From Nymphaea colorata (taxonomy: Eukaryota; Streptophyta; Magnoliopsida; Nymphaeales; Nymphaeaceae): DNA of 64,000 nt. The notes below the pieces were generated by a model. That model did no database searches and was not told the DNA's origin. It saw nothing but the letters and a program-made list of their open reading frames with translations. Below are positions 50,488 to 63,125 of the stretch, piece by piece (the first letter of the stretch is position 1; each line of letters starts with the position of its first letter). A program made the translations under genes and the position numbers. The stretch spans positions 24,880,131 through 24,944,130 of the forward strand of contig NC_045140.1 of assembly GCF_008831285.2 (NCBI RefSeq). Direction: 5' to 3'.

Positions 50488-53400
50488 TTACCACCTTCTC
50501 ACCAACGATGTCAGCAGCTGCGACAATCAAGAAGAATTAGCATCAGTCACACGAGCAGAGGGCTAAGGCTTCAGGTCTGAGAAGATTTCTTTTCACATGA
50601 TAAGAGCTAGTACCAGTATCATTTGTTTCCAAGAATCAAGGTTACTTGTTAATTAACAAAGGCTTCTCTGGTCTAAGGCAGAACTTGATACTGATCTTCT
50701 ACGACAAGTCGCATCTTCAGATCAAAGATATATTCTTGTTGAGAAGAAAATTATATGATAAATCATCATTATCACAAAACTTTGCCCACCAAGAGGAAAC
50801 AGACAGAGAAGGCAAAACTTCATTATGAACATGTCTGCTTCATCAAGTTGGTCAAGGGACTCAAGACCTTTCAGTGTTTAACTATTTTGGTCCTGCTACA
50901 TTTTTTCATGTGCTTCTTAACCAGATGCATGAATGCCAGATGCATGAATGTAATTGTGTTGCATAACATCAACGGTTTGAGTAATAAGACTTCAAAAGAA
51001 ATACATATTTTAACAGTATCTATGGTACCAAACACTAAACCTATTTGTTCTCACATGGACTTCGCAAAAGAAAAAAACCTAGCATTATCCCCACAGCCAC
51101 TTGAAGCTATCTTGACACCGCCAATTTTGTCATGGCCCATGGTGGATTATAGCATCAAAATAGTGATATCTTAGCAATAATATAACATTTAGGTTAACAT
51201 CCCGATATACTATATATCATGTAAAGAATTTTCCTTTTTTATTTATCTGATATACTTAACTTTCTCTAATTGTCTTTGGGCTTCATAAGGGGAACACTAC
51301 TAAACGTAAATTTTATTCAAGAAAAACCAATCTAAAGTTTTGGAAGCAAAAGGCCGGATATGGGACAGTAAACACCAATATCAGATGACTGTGCTACTTC
51401 ATGAGAAAAGATGATATTCCAAATCCAAAATAACCAGCGTATATGATATTCTATTTTCAAAGCCAAACAAAATCAGTAATTTTATTGAGTATTAAATGGA
51501 ACTCAAATATGTTTGGCTTTTATAGATCCCAGGTTTCAGAAAAATAATCTCAGAAGGACTTAACCATGCTGCAAATACTCAGATCAACAAATCATGTCAC
51601 ATGGTATGCAGTAATGGGAAGAACCTCAGTTTATTAGAGGCTGATGGCATGATTGTCTTTGTGGTAGTTAAACATGGAAGAAGATCCCACCTCAAAAAGT
51701 TCAAATGGATTTCCACGTTTGTATACTTGTTCCGTCCCCTCCACTTGAACATCAGGGAATTGAGAATTGAGCAGGGTCCTCCAACCAATGAGCAGGACAG
51801 CAGTAGTACCAGCAGAAACTAATATAAATGCAGTGGGGGGTATATGGCCAGACGTCGATGCTCTGATAACCAAGCCTATCTGTCAATGGGAAATGGATAT
51901 GTAATGGTTAAGAAGATTAAACATCTTATACACATATGCCACAATACTACTAAAAGAAGGGGGAAAAAAACAGAACAGGGAATAAATTACAGTACCCAGA
52001 GGACGTCAGTACAGATCCTTTCATAGTGTCACCTAATTTATTCCCCTCTAAACTTCCCACATTGCTATTCAATCTATTCCTAAAAGAAATCACATAGGAA
52101 TGGTGTGACCAGTAGTCATGTGATGAACACATCATACAGAATCCAAGCATAAAAGTTGCTTTAAGTTTAGTGGTCCAAAAAAGCCAGAGATATAACAATA
52201 AAAATGTAGGGCATGGATATGCATATAAGAAAATTCCTATCCATTTGATGCCTAAAAAAAGCTAATAAGAGGTTCTCGTTTTCTGGACTACATGAAGGAA
52301 AAGCTGACCAAAGGTTTCTATTTTCTCGTAAATGTTTCACATGCATAACATGTTGAACGATAAGAACTTTCATTTCATAAAGGAGAAAAAGGAATTGAAT
52401 CGCAGACACTGAGTACATAATGGGCCGTTTGGCAACAGTAACAGATTGTTACTGTTGCCAAACAGCCCTTAAAGGTAAAATACAAGACAACCAAATTAGC
52501 CCACGGTAGGATTTCTTTGAGATGCTCTGAGCCTTAGATACATAAGGAACAGCTGGACGATTTATCCACTAAGGATTTACTATTCGGCAGCTATTTTGTT
52601 AACTAAATTAACAACTTTAGGGGCTTTATGGGGCTGGATCTACATAAAACACAAACCATAACCAGCCTGTAGCATTCAAGATTGAACAAAAACCCAGATA
52701 TCCTCGTGGGGCTCAGACTGCCCATTCAGATCGTAGAGCATCTTTAATAATTACATTCAGGTTGCATTGAACGATCTAATGTCCCAAGAAACGGCATGCA
52801 CCATTACAGTGTAATGATTCAAAACCAGGTGACTAGATTTATGGTCTGTGCTTGGAAAGGACACGACCAGAGTCAATGGAAGCATGAATTCTGAGCCGTT
52901 CCACTAAAGTGGGTATGATTGTTTATTTTATATGAAATTTGTAAACGTACGGTACAAAAAAAATATCTAAGGGATTTCATGAAGACATTGCAGCCTCCCC
53001 CGAAATAAATAAATAAATAAAAAAAAAAACTGGACACAGAGTAGCACTTCTTGTAGATTCTTAAATCGGTTTATTAATTGAAGCTTTTAAGAAGTCAACA
53101 GTAAGAGGCAAGAACTTCTAACCGTGGTATTTATTCATTAAGAATGCTTAAAGATATTTGAAGGGCAAAATCTACTTCTCCAATGGATTGAACAAGAATA
53201 CAAGATGCCCTTATATAAATATGATCTAAGTCTAGGTTGCACAAACTTTCTAAGGAGGCCGATGCACCCACACAGTATGCTGGTGCTGCTCCAACTCACC
53301 AAATTCAATTGTCAGATACCAAAAATGCAATCAACTACATATATGCACATTACACTCAAATTTAGCTTGATATTGGTGTTGGTAAGTGGGGCATAAATTC

Positions 53401-55017
53401 ATTAATCTAGTACCGCAAACAATTTAACTTTTTTTTTTTCATTATTTTTGCTGCACTCAGTTTTTCCTGAAATTGCATTGAAACCATGCCTGCACCTGCA
53501 CACACATTCATATGAGCATATGACAGAAATCCAAAGGTAGGATACATGCAGCAGTTGGCAGAAAGAGGAAGGAGAGAAAATATGATGCAACACAAATGCT
53601 CATGACATGCCAAGGTGCAAAAATTATGATGCAACACAAATGCTGACGATTTTGCTCCCCAGGCCTTCAGCCAAGGTATGTGCATGCTAATGTTTTACAA
53701 CACCAAAACCAAAGGCCAACTGCGAGTGTACCACAGAGACTTGAACCCTTGGCCTAAACATCGAACTTATATAATTCAATGTCGCCATCTAAAGATCGTT
53801 AGTCAAACCATCCATAGCTCTTATGTCATATAGTACAAAGTCTCAGTTTAGCTTAATCATCAACAAACACTATCATATGATGCTCAGTGACCTAAGCAAG
53901 TTTTGTTTCTCTTTAGTTACGTCACCATAAGAGACATACTGACTTGGGGTGCACGCCTCTGTTTGTATATCCACATTGGTAGTTAATTTCGATAAATTGG
54001 ACCAACTGGCCCGTCAAATGTTAAAACTAACTAAAGATAATAAGAATGAGTATTAGCAAATCTCTCGAATCCCAAGACAGGATACTGTAGCTTTGAAAAA
54101 GGTGTGTCAGCGTGCCCCCCACCCCGAGTGTGTGCTTGCCACAGCACGGCAAATTCACAGAGGCATCGAGAAAGAAAAATTCAGAACATAAGGAAAGAGC
54201 CGCAATCGAGCTAAACAATTGATCTTGCTCTCTTTATAAGACCGACCATAAGTGACATCGCAATTACCGGAATGCCGCCGGCCCACGACTTAGCGGCAGC
54301 TAGAACAGCTTTTTGAAGGCCGTTAGTTCCTCTTCCGTCAGGCCCATAACCCCCCAAAAAGTAAGCGCTCAAGAACCAACCTACGAAAACGCAACCAAAA
54401 TTAAATCGAGAAAAACGAGAAAAGATTCAGAAAAAATGAATCAGTCACACTTGGAAAACCCACCAGCAATAAAAGGATCGGCGGTTTGAAGAGTTTCGGC
54501 TTCAAAAACAGGCAACCCATGATTCCACCTCCCAATACCCGCGAATAGTAGCAGGCACAGCACATCCCCAGCAGCAAGAAGCCCGATTCTTCTGATACCA
54601 ACAAAAGATTTCGTCAACAACCAAAATCATCAAGACCCACAATTCTGAAGTAACAAGAATACTATATATCAGGAGGAACGCGCACCCCCATTTAGAGAAA
54701 AGAGAAGATCCTGGCTTCTCAAACTGAATAACGCCCTCCAGAGGCACACTATCTTCTTTGACCAACACGGGTTCCTGCTGTTGTTGAGCAGATTGCTTCG
54801 TTTCAGCTGGAAACTGGCTCGTGCCTTTCAGGTTCCCTTCACCTTGGGCATTTGCCTGGACAGTGGCTCTTCTCTGGCTTCTGTGAAACGGGATGCTGGA
54901 AAACCGAGACTTAGCAGAGTGGAAATGGCAGACGGATGATTTGGGAAGATGGGCTCTTGGAAGGGAGCAGTACGGCGGTGAGAGAGCGCCAGGCGAAGAT
55001 TGGCTTAGCAGCAACAT
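50488..55017 (-). CDS. Chloroplast-targeted DUF3054 membrane protein
   Basis: Five exons: 55017-54686, 54591-54464, 54380-54268, 51879-51691 and 50517-50488. They give 263 residues and all junctions are GT/AG and in frame. Residues 1-50 are rich in Ser, Arg and Pro with few acids (MLLLSQSSPGALSPPYC...), a typical plastid transit peptide. A variable Gln-rich stretch follows. The DUF3054 domain (about 112-225) has four hydrophobic segments: RIGLLAAGDVLCLLLFAGI, DPFIAGWFLSAYFLGG, WAGGIPIGLVIRA and TAFILVSAGTTAVLLIGW. Conserved features are GRWNHG, ADPFIAGW, GYGPDGRG and the ending NPFELFELLTSLVRRW. The last ten codons are a separate exon 1.2 kb away, found by its match to the family ending. Intron 3 is 2.4 kb and holds a foldback element. 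The biochemical role of the family is unknown; bacterial relatives are small integral membrane proteins. Confidence 0.9.
50921..50950. repeat. 15-bp exact tandem duplication
   Basis: ccagatgcatgaatg occurs twice in direct succession inside intron 4 of the DUF3054 gene. Confidence 0.9.
52422..52468. mobile_element. 47-bp foldback inside a DUF3054 intron
   Basis: Two 22-base arms pair with a single mismatch around a 3-base loop. The left arm starts gggccgtttggcaacagtaa and the right arm ends ttgccaaacagccc. The flanks taat and ttaa could be a TAA/TTA target site as used by PIF/Harbinger elements. It looks like two terminal inverted repeats joined after loss of the interior. Confidence 0.55.
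53581..53644. repeat. 20-bp direct repeat, 44-bp period
   Basis: tatgatgcaacacaaatgct occurs at 53581-53600 and 53625-53644, within intron 3 of the DUF3054 gene. Confidence 0.85.
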
Positions 55018-55102
55018 GGGTCGGATGTGTGGCTTGGAAACGGAAACTGAAAACCTTCGCCGCAAAGTTTTGAGATTTCCTGAACGTGGGATTGCACTTC
55101 AT
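54911..55102 (-). promoter_or_regulatory. 63-codon uORF overlapping the DUF3054 start
   Basis: An ATG at 55102 opens a frame different from the main one and runs past the main ATG (55017) to a stop at 54911. If transcription starts near 55175, as the TATA box suggests, ribosomes would meet this ATG first. Either leaky scanning is needed or the transcript starts below 55102. Confidence 0.5.
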
Positions 55103-55206
55103 TTGCAAGAATTGCAACGTCCAGATTTTTATCCTGTCTCGCTGGAGAAACGGCCGAGGTGTTCGGATTTGGAGTACGAGTTTGGTTCACGAAATCGGAT
55201 TATGGA

Positions 55207-55213
55207 TTATATA
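55207..55213 (-). promoter_or_regulatory. TATA box of the DUF3054 gene
   Basis: TATATAA on the minus strand, 190 bases above the main ATG, predicting transcription start near 55175. Confidence 0.45.
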
Positions 55214-55219
55214 AAATCC

Positions 55220-58200
55220 TGAACACGACAATTGGGAGTACAACGGTTCAGGGATTTTTATAAGATTTCTTCGTATGACGGCTCTATTTCTCTCAAATCA
55301 CTTGGGTAGAAAACCAGTGGTGAGAGGAATTGTCAAAGCAGAAAAATTGGAAAATAGCAGACCATTTTGGTAAGGGACAAAAACCATATCCAAAAATCAT
55401 TACTAAAATATTTTTTATAATTTAACCTTATAGATTTGTGTTTAAGAGTGATCTGATGAGGTGTATGCATTAAGTTAATCATTTTTTACTTTAATAATAT
55501 TTTTATAATGATCAAAAAATGAACTGCTCTTATAGTATTAAAATTGTTTTTGTAGGAAAATCAAATGTTTTGCAAAAATAACTTGAAGTAAATCATGATT
55601 TAATTAAATTTGGTGTTTATGAATACAATATGATTTCACATTATGTTTAAAATGATTTTCAGTAGTTTGGTTTTTGTCTTCTACCAATTATTAAAAATAA
55701 CACATTTTAAGAATACCAAATTCCTGTTTTAAGAAATAATGTAATTCATGAATCAAATAACGACACTAGATAAAATATTATATTTGTCTTCTACTATCTT
55801 CCTCTGGACGCTACAACGACATCTTAACGAGGGAACACGGCCAGTAACAGGTACGACTCACTATCTTGATCTTTCTAAGTTGGATCATATTTACAAAATT
55901 GCCAAAAGGTTTCTAATGTTAAGCATGTATAACAAATTACTGCACAACTTTTGAAAGTTAACAAATAGATGTTCAACTTTTGAGACAAGAAATCTTTTCT
56001 ATGTATACAATGACAAAAAAAAAACTCTCTTAAGGACGAAAATATCTTTTGTCGATCAAGCGACGTGCGGTTCTTTATTAAGAAGTGTCTTTGTCATTTT
56101 ATAAAAAAATAGTATTTTCTTTTAATAGATGGCCCTTTGAAAATTTCTCTAAAATGTTAAGCACTTTTTTGTCAACTTTTAAAAAGTTGAGTAGTGAGTT
56201 GCAAATATTAGGTTTCCTTTTATAATTATTTCTATATTTTTACATAACTACGTTCCGAAATATACCAAGCTATATTTTAAAGAAACATGTATGAAGATCT
56301 AGCGACATCAAATGCAGCTGTTATATGCCATTTCACTCTGATTTTGTAGAATTTCAATTGAACCGTACAAAGAACGTAAATGAGGGCTGATTCTTATTAT
56401 TAATCTAACCCCGTTTTATTTCTTTAAAGAATGGGATAAATACGTTACATTGTTACCCCAATTTTACCATGGAAGTTTGGTTACTACTAAAGGTTTGCAA
56501 CATTGAAATTGTTGTCCTTCGCATGATTGTTTAGATCGATCATCAACACTTTTATTTACTAAAAAACAGAAAAATAATTGCATAAGCTTCAAATATGATG
56601 CCGATCTTTTCGTATGAAAGAAGAATCCCCCACCCACCTGGATGATTTTTTTGACATCTACGAGGCTCACAGTGCCTCCTCAATTTTCCGCGGCCACAAG
56701 AGAAAGACATCAAAGAGTAAACTAAGAGGAGACAAACTAGCAAGATTCCTCGACAGAGTTGAGAACAAGTGTCATGGTCTTGTATGCCCACATCGTATCA
56801 TGCAACTGTTTTGGCGTTGATTGAGCCTTGTCTCTTCAAATTTTCTCTGAAATCTTCAATACGACAGAAACACAGACGAATTTTGTGTGACAGAACCGTG
56901 ACTGGTGCAGGACCTGATGTTCTCCGTTATGATCTGCTTAAACAGGAGATTAGATGCTTGGCCATATGAAAGCAATGATCAATCATATACGACTTCGCAA
57001 GAGAAATCACAAGTGCTTGGAACTTATGGTGGACCAACGTCTCCAAAACGTTCGGATCATCATATGCGTAGACCGTTGCTGTTGGTCTCAAGCGGATACT
57101 TAGGATTCAAAATTTCAAATTCCTGCTAGTTGAACTTGAAACTCAAAAGAAAATTATTCCCTGCCCGTTTATTTTCCATTCTCGGAGAAAGTCAGTTGCA
57201 GATATTATGCACAATTTGGTATTGCAAAGTCACAGCTATGCCACTGATCTTCTAGCAAAATGAAAGTTTAATCAATTCAAGTGGGAAAAATAAATGACCA
57301 ATTAATGTCTCTGTCAACAGGGTACCATATTAACTCCTCTCATTAAGACGCCAATTTTAATGCAGGTTGCTGCTAATAGCAGCACCGTAATGAATTCCAC
57401 GATAAACAGACTGATGTAGCAACTTAATTCTAACAGTTCAATCATGTGAGCTGGATGGTTAAGACGTCTTGCAATCAGTACTAATGCAACAACGAAATTT
57501 ACCGACGTGAAAGAACCCCCGAGAAACTGGGTACCGGAAAAGGTGGAAATGCTAAGATATTAAAGCCATCAAATCAGAATCCCAGCTTATCTTCAATTCA
57601 GTTTCTCGCCTATGTACTTCAACTAAGCATAACAAACGGCCATCATAGTTCCACAGATATGCATACCGTAGGTGCAGATGCACATGCAAATGTTCTTATA
57701 TGCTATGAAATACCATAGGTTGAAGATGCACGGTGATTTAATGAAAAGCCATGATCCTCATGTCGCAGGGAGGATACCACTCATCTTCGCATCATCTGGG
57801 GAAGAAACAGAAGCAAGCCAGAATGCATCGCAGATAAGATCGGACTAGTCCCAGGCTGAAGGCACATGATACAGGAACTTTACGCAGCCAACAAAATGAA
57901 TGGGATATGAAGCATCTTGCTGATTTCCGACTAGGAATGAATAAGAAACATTAACCTTCCTTACTGTAGAGCCCATCACTCTATCTTACATTGATGATCC
58001 AGGATGGGTTAAACGAAAAAAACAGCATCAGATAGATAATAACACAGTCAAACAAGCACTTGGGTGGAAGCCAGACTCATAGGCGACTTGGCAAGCCATA
58101 ATTGACCAGAAGAATAGTAACAACTGTTGAAGCTCTATTTCATAGCTCACGCATGTTGTCATTCTAGAAGAGCATCCCCCAAGAGGATGTCTGCAACACA

Positions 58201-59090
58201 TGACAAACTATCCAAGGAAAGAAAGCATTCCCAACCGTAACTAAGAAACCATCTCTCCAATGATCAATTATCTACAAACTTTGCATTCTCTAACAAAACC
58301 TTAATTCAAGAAATGCAGAAACACTTCCTCCGTTTTACCAATTACGCACTTACTACTTGTCAGGGCTCTCGAGTGTGCTGATTAGAATCAAGGAGTGGAC
58401 CTGTGGAACAACTGTGATGCTAAGCACTCAGGAAGATACAGCATAAAATCCGCATAAAATCATATGCCTAAAAGACATAGGCATGTCAACAGGTTTTAGA
58501 AAAGGAAAAAAAAATAAAAAAAAGAAGCGGAAAACAAACAATTTGAGACTTCGGTACAACTGAACAAATACGGAACACCCATCTTTTTTAAGTCATAAAC
58601 AATTTGTGAATATAATGAACGAATACTGAACGAATACAAAGCATGATAGACTATTACTAGGTCCATAAAGTTTAGTTTTCAACCTACGATGATCAAACGA
58701 TTCAAACCTGGGGCCAAAAAGCAACCTGTTTCCTGGAATATTAAACTAGAAATTGAACTAATTTTGCCACAAGTGATCTTCTTTTAGTAAGAGACTTATC
58801 CAAATTCTCACGGTATAATCAAGGAATTTTAAATACGTCTGTTGCCAATAAAATCCAATATAACTAATAGGAAGAGAACTGCATACAAGAGATATTCTTT
58901 TCTACACCAGGATAGAAAGAGAAGACACACATTGTAAACACTGAGAAGGAAAAAGACTGAAGGGGGAGGGACAAAGAAAAACCCAGGACAACAATTTATA
59001 TAAGGATTTACCAATCTTTGAAAGGTCTTAAGACACATATAGAGAATATTTGAGACAAGACAGCAGACTTTAGGCCACACGGTTGGCGAA
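55220..59090. other. Intergenic region and hnRNP 3' UTR
   Basis: AT-rich with no supported gene. Sequence from 59090 down to about 58700 is likely 3' UTR of the RNA-binding protein gene, with T-rich stretches on the minus strand. Confidence 0.5.
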
Positions 59091-60540
59091 TTACCTAAAC
59101 CGTGAATCCGTGCCCCTCTGATTCAGTTTGCCTCCTGATCCATTGTTGCCTGCATAACCAGAAGAATGATCATCCAATTTGCCCCCTTCAGGCTGAGATG
59201 CTAAAACTGTATTTCCACTGTTTCCCCCTGTTGGTTTGGAATCGTGACTGCCATGGTTCCACTTCCCATTTGAATTTGGAGCAGCCCCACGAGTGTCATG
59301 AAAGCCAGCACTGGTACTTATAAACCTGCCGCCATTCATATAACCAGGCGAAGCAGTGCTTGCATAAGGATAAACTGGAGCCCCAAACGGCCCAGGGCTT
59401 CGGCTTGGCGAAACAATGCCAGGACCATTCCAAGGGCTTCTGGGAGGTCCAACTGGAGGGCCATTAGCAAAACCAGCCCCATAACCAGCAGCCTGTGGAG
59501 GGATCCCTCCATAACCTCCAATGGCGTATCCTCCACCATAACCACCACCTCCACCACCAAAAGTGCCACCAACTGGCGAGAGATACCCACCAAGCCTTCC
59601 GTTCCCATATCCCGGAATGGGAGACGGGGGCGCATAGCCAAGGAAAACACCATACCTTGGACCATATGGGGAGTAAATACCAGCAGCATGGTTATTACTG
59701 TACAGATACCCTCCTCTGCCGCCACTCATCCTACCACTGCTATTCTGATGGTTACCTAGATTACCATCTTTTGGAACTGCCCTCTTGACCTCCACCAACT
59801 TATCATTCAATTCATGGAAGCTTTTCTGCATTACATTCTCAACCGCCTCCTCAGAGTCAAAGGTGATGAAACCAAAACCTCTAGGCCTATGAGTCGCACT
59901 GTCATACATTACAACCACATCCGTGATCTTGCCAAACTTCTCAAAATACCCTTTAAACTCTTCCTCCGTCAAATTAGAAGACAACCCACCAACAAAAATC
60001 TTCTTGGTTCTAAACTGGACACTACTAGAGTTGTTATTCGTATTGTTGTTGCTGCTGTTATTGTTATTACTATTTGTTCTATTCACGCCGTTCTGTTGTT
60101 CCCCTCTAGGTACAGCTTTCTTCACTTCTACCTAGATTAATCATCCAAGAAACAGAAAGAGGATGGCTTCAATAGTTTTTCTTTAACATAACGTGAACAG
60201 GGAAGAGAGAAACAAAAACGATGCAGTTCGTTTTACTGAAACACAGGAAAAAAGCAGGAACAAGAGGAAGAGGAAGGAAAGAGGAAAGAAGGTAACGTTA
60301 GGAAAAACAACTAACCGTTCTGCCTGAAATAACATGCTTATCTTGAAGGGCCTTGTCAGAGGCAGAGGAATCAGAGAAGAGCACAAATCCAAAGCCGCGA
60401 GTGCTCCCTGTGTTTCTGTCCCTCATGATGACAGAGTCAACCACATCACCGTACTTCTTGAAGTGGTCTCTTAGGGTTTCTTCGTTGGTATCCCATGAAA
60501 TACCGCCAACGAAAAGCTTGGCTTGGTCCGGGGCATCCAT
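59091..60540 (-). CDS. hnRNP 1-like RNA-binding protein, two RRMs and glycine-rich tail
   Basis: Two coding exons, 60540-60316 and 60131-59091, joined GT/AG in frame, give 421 residues. RRM1 (about 6-82) has RNP2 LFVGGI (9-14) and RNP1 RGFGFVLF (48-55). RRM2 (about 118-195) has RNP2 IFVGGL (120-125) and RNP1 RGFGFITF (159-166). All aromatic RNA-stacking positions are present. Between them lies an Asn/Ser-rich linker (91-112). The tail from about 197 is rich in Gly, Tyr, Pro and Ser (GGYGGGYAIGGYGG and similar), then hydrophilic to RGTDSRFR. This is the layout of plant heterogeneous nuclear ribonucleoprotein 1 (the At4g14300/At2g33410 group, related to hnRNP A/B and Musashi). Role: nuclear mRNA binding, processing and transport. 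The stop at 59093-59091 overlaps a donor-like AG/gtaatt, so a further short exon that replaces the last residue cannot be excluded. Confidence 0.95.
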
Positions 60541-60850
60541 GTCTCAAATTTTTAGAGACCCCAAAAAGACTAAGAATGAAGGAAGGAAGGAAGGACAGAG
60601 AGTGAGAGATAGAGAGAAGGAGATTCTGAAGTACAGCTGCTCTTCTTGCTTCAGAGAAGGGACTGGTCCGGGGGGAGAAGAGGAAAGAGAAGCTGGTATG
60701 AGAGAAAACCTCAAAGAAACCCTCAAGGGCGGCGATGGGGGGAAAAGATTTTAGAGAGAGAGAGTGGGGGGGAGAGAGAGAAAGAGAGGGAGGGAGAGAG
60801 TGCTGGGATGTTGGGGAGGAGAGGGTCAGCGATGTAGATGTCTAGGTTTC
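60541..60850 (-). promoter_or_regulatory. CT-rich leader and core promoter of the hnRNP gene
   Basis: On the plus strand GA/GGGA runs (60754-60805) appear as a CT-rich leader on the coding strand, ahead of an ATG in good context (gagacATGGAT). Such tracts are common at plant housekeeping promoters. No TATA box is evident. Confidence 0.4.
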
Positions 60851-62995
60851 TTTTGGGCAATTTCCTTTGCAAACCCATCGTTTGCTCTAAAATCCAAATG
60901 AAGTACTACACTTCTAAGTTTCTGTGAAAAAAAAATCCATCGACTTTCATTAGAGTTGGAATTCTTTTTTTTTTTTTTTTTTTTCTTTTTTTTTTTTACA
61001 AAACGATCTTCTGCTTTAGAATCCAAATGATGCTCTGGAGTTTTGAATTTCTGTATAAAAGCTTTACTTTCATTTAAGGGTAACGAGTAACATATTTAAA
61101 AATAAAAAGATAATATTTCATTTAGAGAAGAGTTATGGAATAGAGAAAACAAATAACCCTAGGTGGTGTTATTTTGGAAACTTCATATAATTTCAGGTAA
61201 GCTTAAAAATGGAAACATCGTGGAAGAGTTTTACTAATGATGATGTTTCCTCGTCTAACAATCTAATATCTTGTTTTCCTATACATAGTGGCTTAACAAA
61301 TTCATTTTACCAGTTGGTTGACTTAAAAGGTCAAACGCAGGAAGAAGTTTCACTTTCTTATTAAACATTGCGACGAGTTGAGCACCAAGAGAGCTCACGA
61401 AAATGGCGGAAAGCTGAAAATAATTTCCTCTTCGTTTAGTTAAAACTTGCAGAACTTGTACAAAATGTATACAACCGAATAACAACGACTGCAAGAATCA
61501 CTATGACATGTAACTACAACCATTATTGCACAGAATACAACGGGTAAGGATCTTCTTTAAGGATCTTCTTTCCATTCTATCAACGAGAGACTCCATGCCC
61601 GAGGAGATCTCACCCGAACATGGAAATTGGAAACCATCTAATCTACCAACGACCATAGCACCATGCAAAAGAACGTCCAATCTATCAACGCCTCTCCAGC
61701 CCTTTTTTTTTTTTTTCGTGTGGCACTAAATATATATTAACAAATTTTTAATTATATTTTCTTTAAAAAATATATATAATATACATTGTAAATTTTTTAT
61801 TAAAAATGAATCTGGTCGGGCTTGGCCCGATACACACCACTAATAATCGTTGCGTCCTTGTTATTAACAATATAAGAAGTAAGATATTAGCTCCAATCAG
61901 CAACCAGCCGCCCAATAACCTCTTATCCACCACACTGGCACCTTTCAGACTACATAGAAAGTTTAAAGCCTTGGTCACCCTCACTTATAAATGTTTAACT
62001 AAAAAATTCTTATTATATTTTATTTCAATTACTTTAATGCTTCTTGTCTTTTATTTGAGTGCCTCTTAAATTTTTCTTTAGTCCCAATTATATTCAATTC
62101 CCTTAAAAATTGAAAAAAATGACCAACGGTCGATGTAAAAGTTAAATATTTATATAGGTATGCTGTATTTTTTTTTTTCTTAGAAGAGAGTAAAATTAAA
62201 CGCATATAATAAATTTAAACTCATATAATAATTCTCAGTTTCTTTACCTTTGATAAAAAAAAATTGAGCATACGTTTGCTTTAAATTTAAATTTCACTTT
62301 TCAACTTTTTTTTTTTTGAAAATCTTTATTTGAACTTAGTATTTTTGGCAATATACACTAAAGTTTAAAGTGGTTAAATAATTAGTATCTCTAGCCTAAA
62401 AGAAGCATTTAAATTCTCCTGCAACGACATTATTGGCACGAATGAATCCCACAACTTTTTAACAAATTAAGAAAATATCAACACGACAAGACTAAAAAAA
62501 TAATAAAATTTCTACATTAGACTTCATAAACTGTGGCATTCACATTTCATATTTTTTATTCGTGTATGACATTATGAATTTAAGAAAATTAATTAATTTG
62601 TTAATGACTAAGCAAGTTTGGAAACTTGCGCTGCTTTAGACGAAATTTCTAGTTGCCGTTGCTTTGGTGCTAAGCCTGGGCGCACTAATGCAAAGTTGGG
62701 TCACCACAAATGAATGATGCTCACAAACAGAAGACAACCACAATGATTGGGTGACGTTGCTTCTTCTATCCGAAAATCAGTATGATATGATGCAAAATAG
62801 ACAGTGCTTTATCATTGACGAGAGATTTTTATATGAAACTTATGAACAGGGTATGAAGAAGGGGAATGAGAAGGCAACATCAACTTGCAGTAGATAGTGA
62901 GTATTTATTGAGTTACATAATTGGCTCTTAGATTATAGCACCCTCAATGTAATGCATTGGAAGACCCAATAACTTAGAAATTCCTTATCACGTCG

Positions 62996-63125
62996 TTTAG
63001 GGGATGTTCGGCAGTAAGGATAATGAGTGAGTGTCTGATGAATCTGCCCCAAATGTTAGAGACTATATTCATGAAATGTTAAAACTAGTGCTCCACAGAT
63101 TTGCTTTAAAATTTAAAACAGATTA
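62996..63125. mobile_element. MITE-like copy with TTTAGGGG edge
   Basis: It starts tttaggggatgttcggcagt and carries internal ctgatgaatctgcc and tattcatgaaatg, matching the edge and inner motifs of the element at 46.2-46.4 kb. The right edge is not resolved. Confidence 0.35.

Noticed and set aside
50755..51174. 139-codon plus-strand frame
   Set aside because: Lies wholly inside intron 4 of the DUF3054 gene, on the other strand, with no recognisable domain.
51880..54267. Minus-strand small frames in this stretch, considered as extra DUF3054 exons
   Set aside because: Exon 3 and exon 4 already join in phase with family-conserved sequence on both sides; none of these frames continues the protein.
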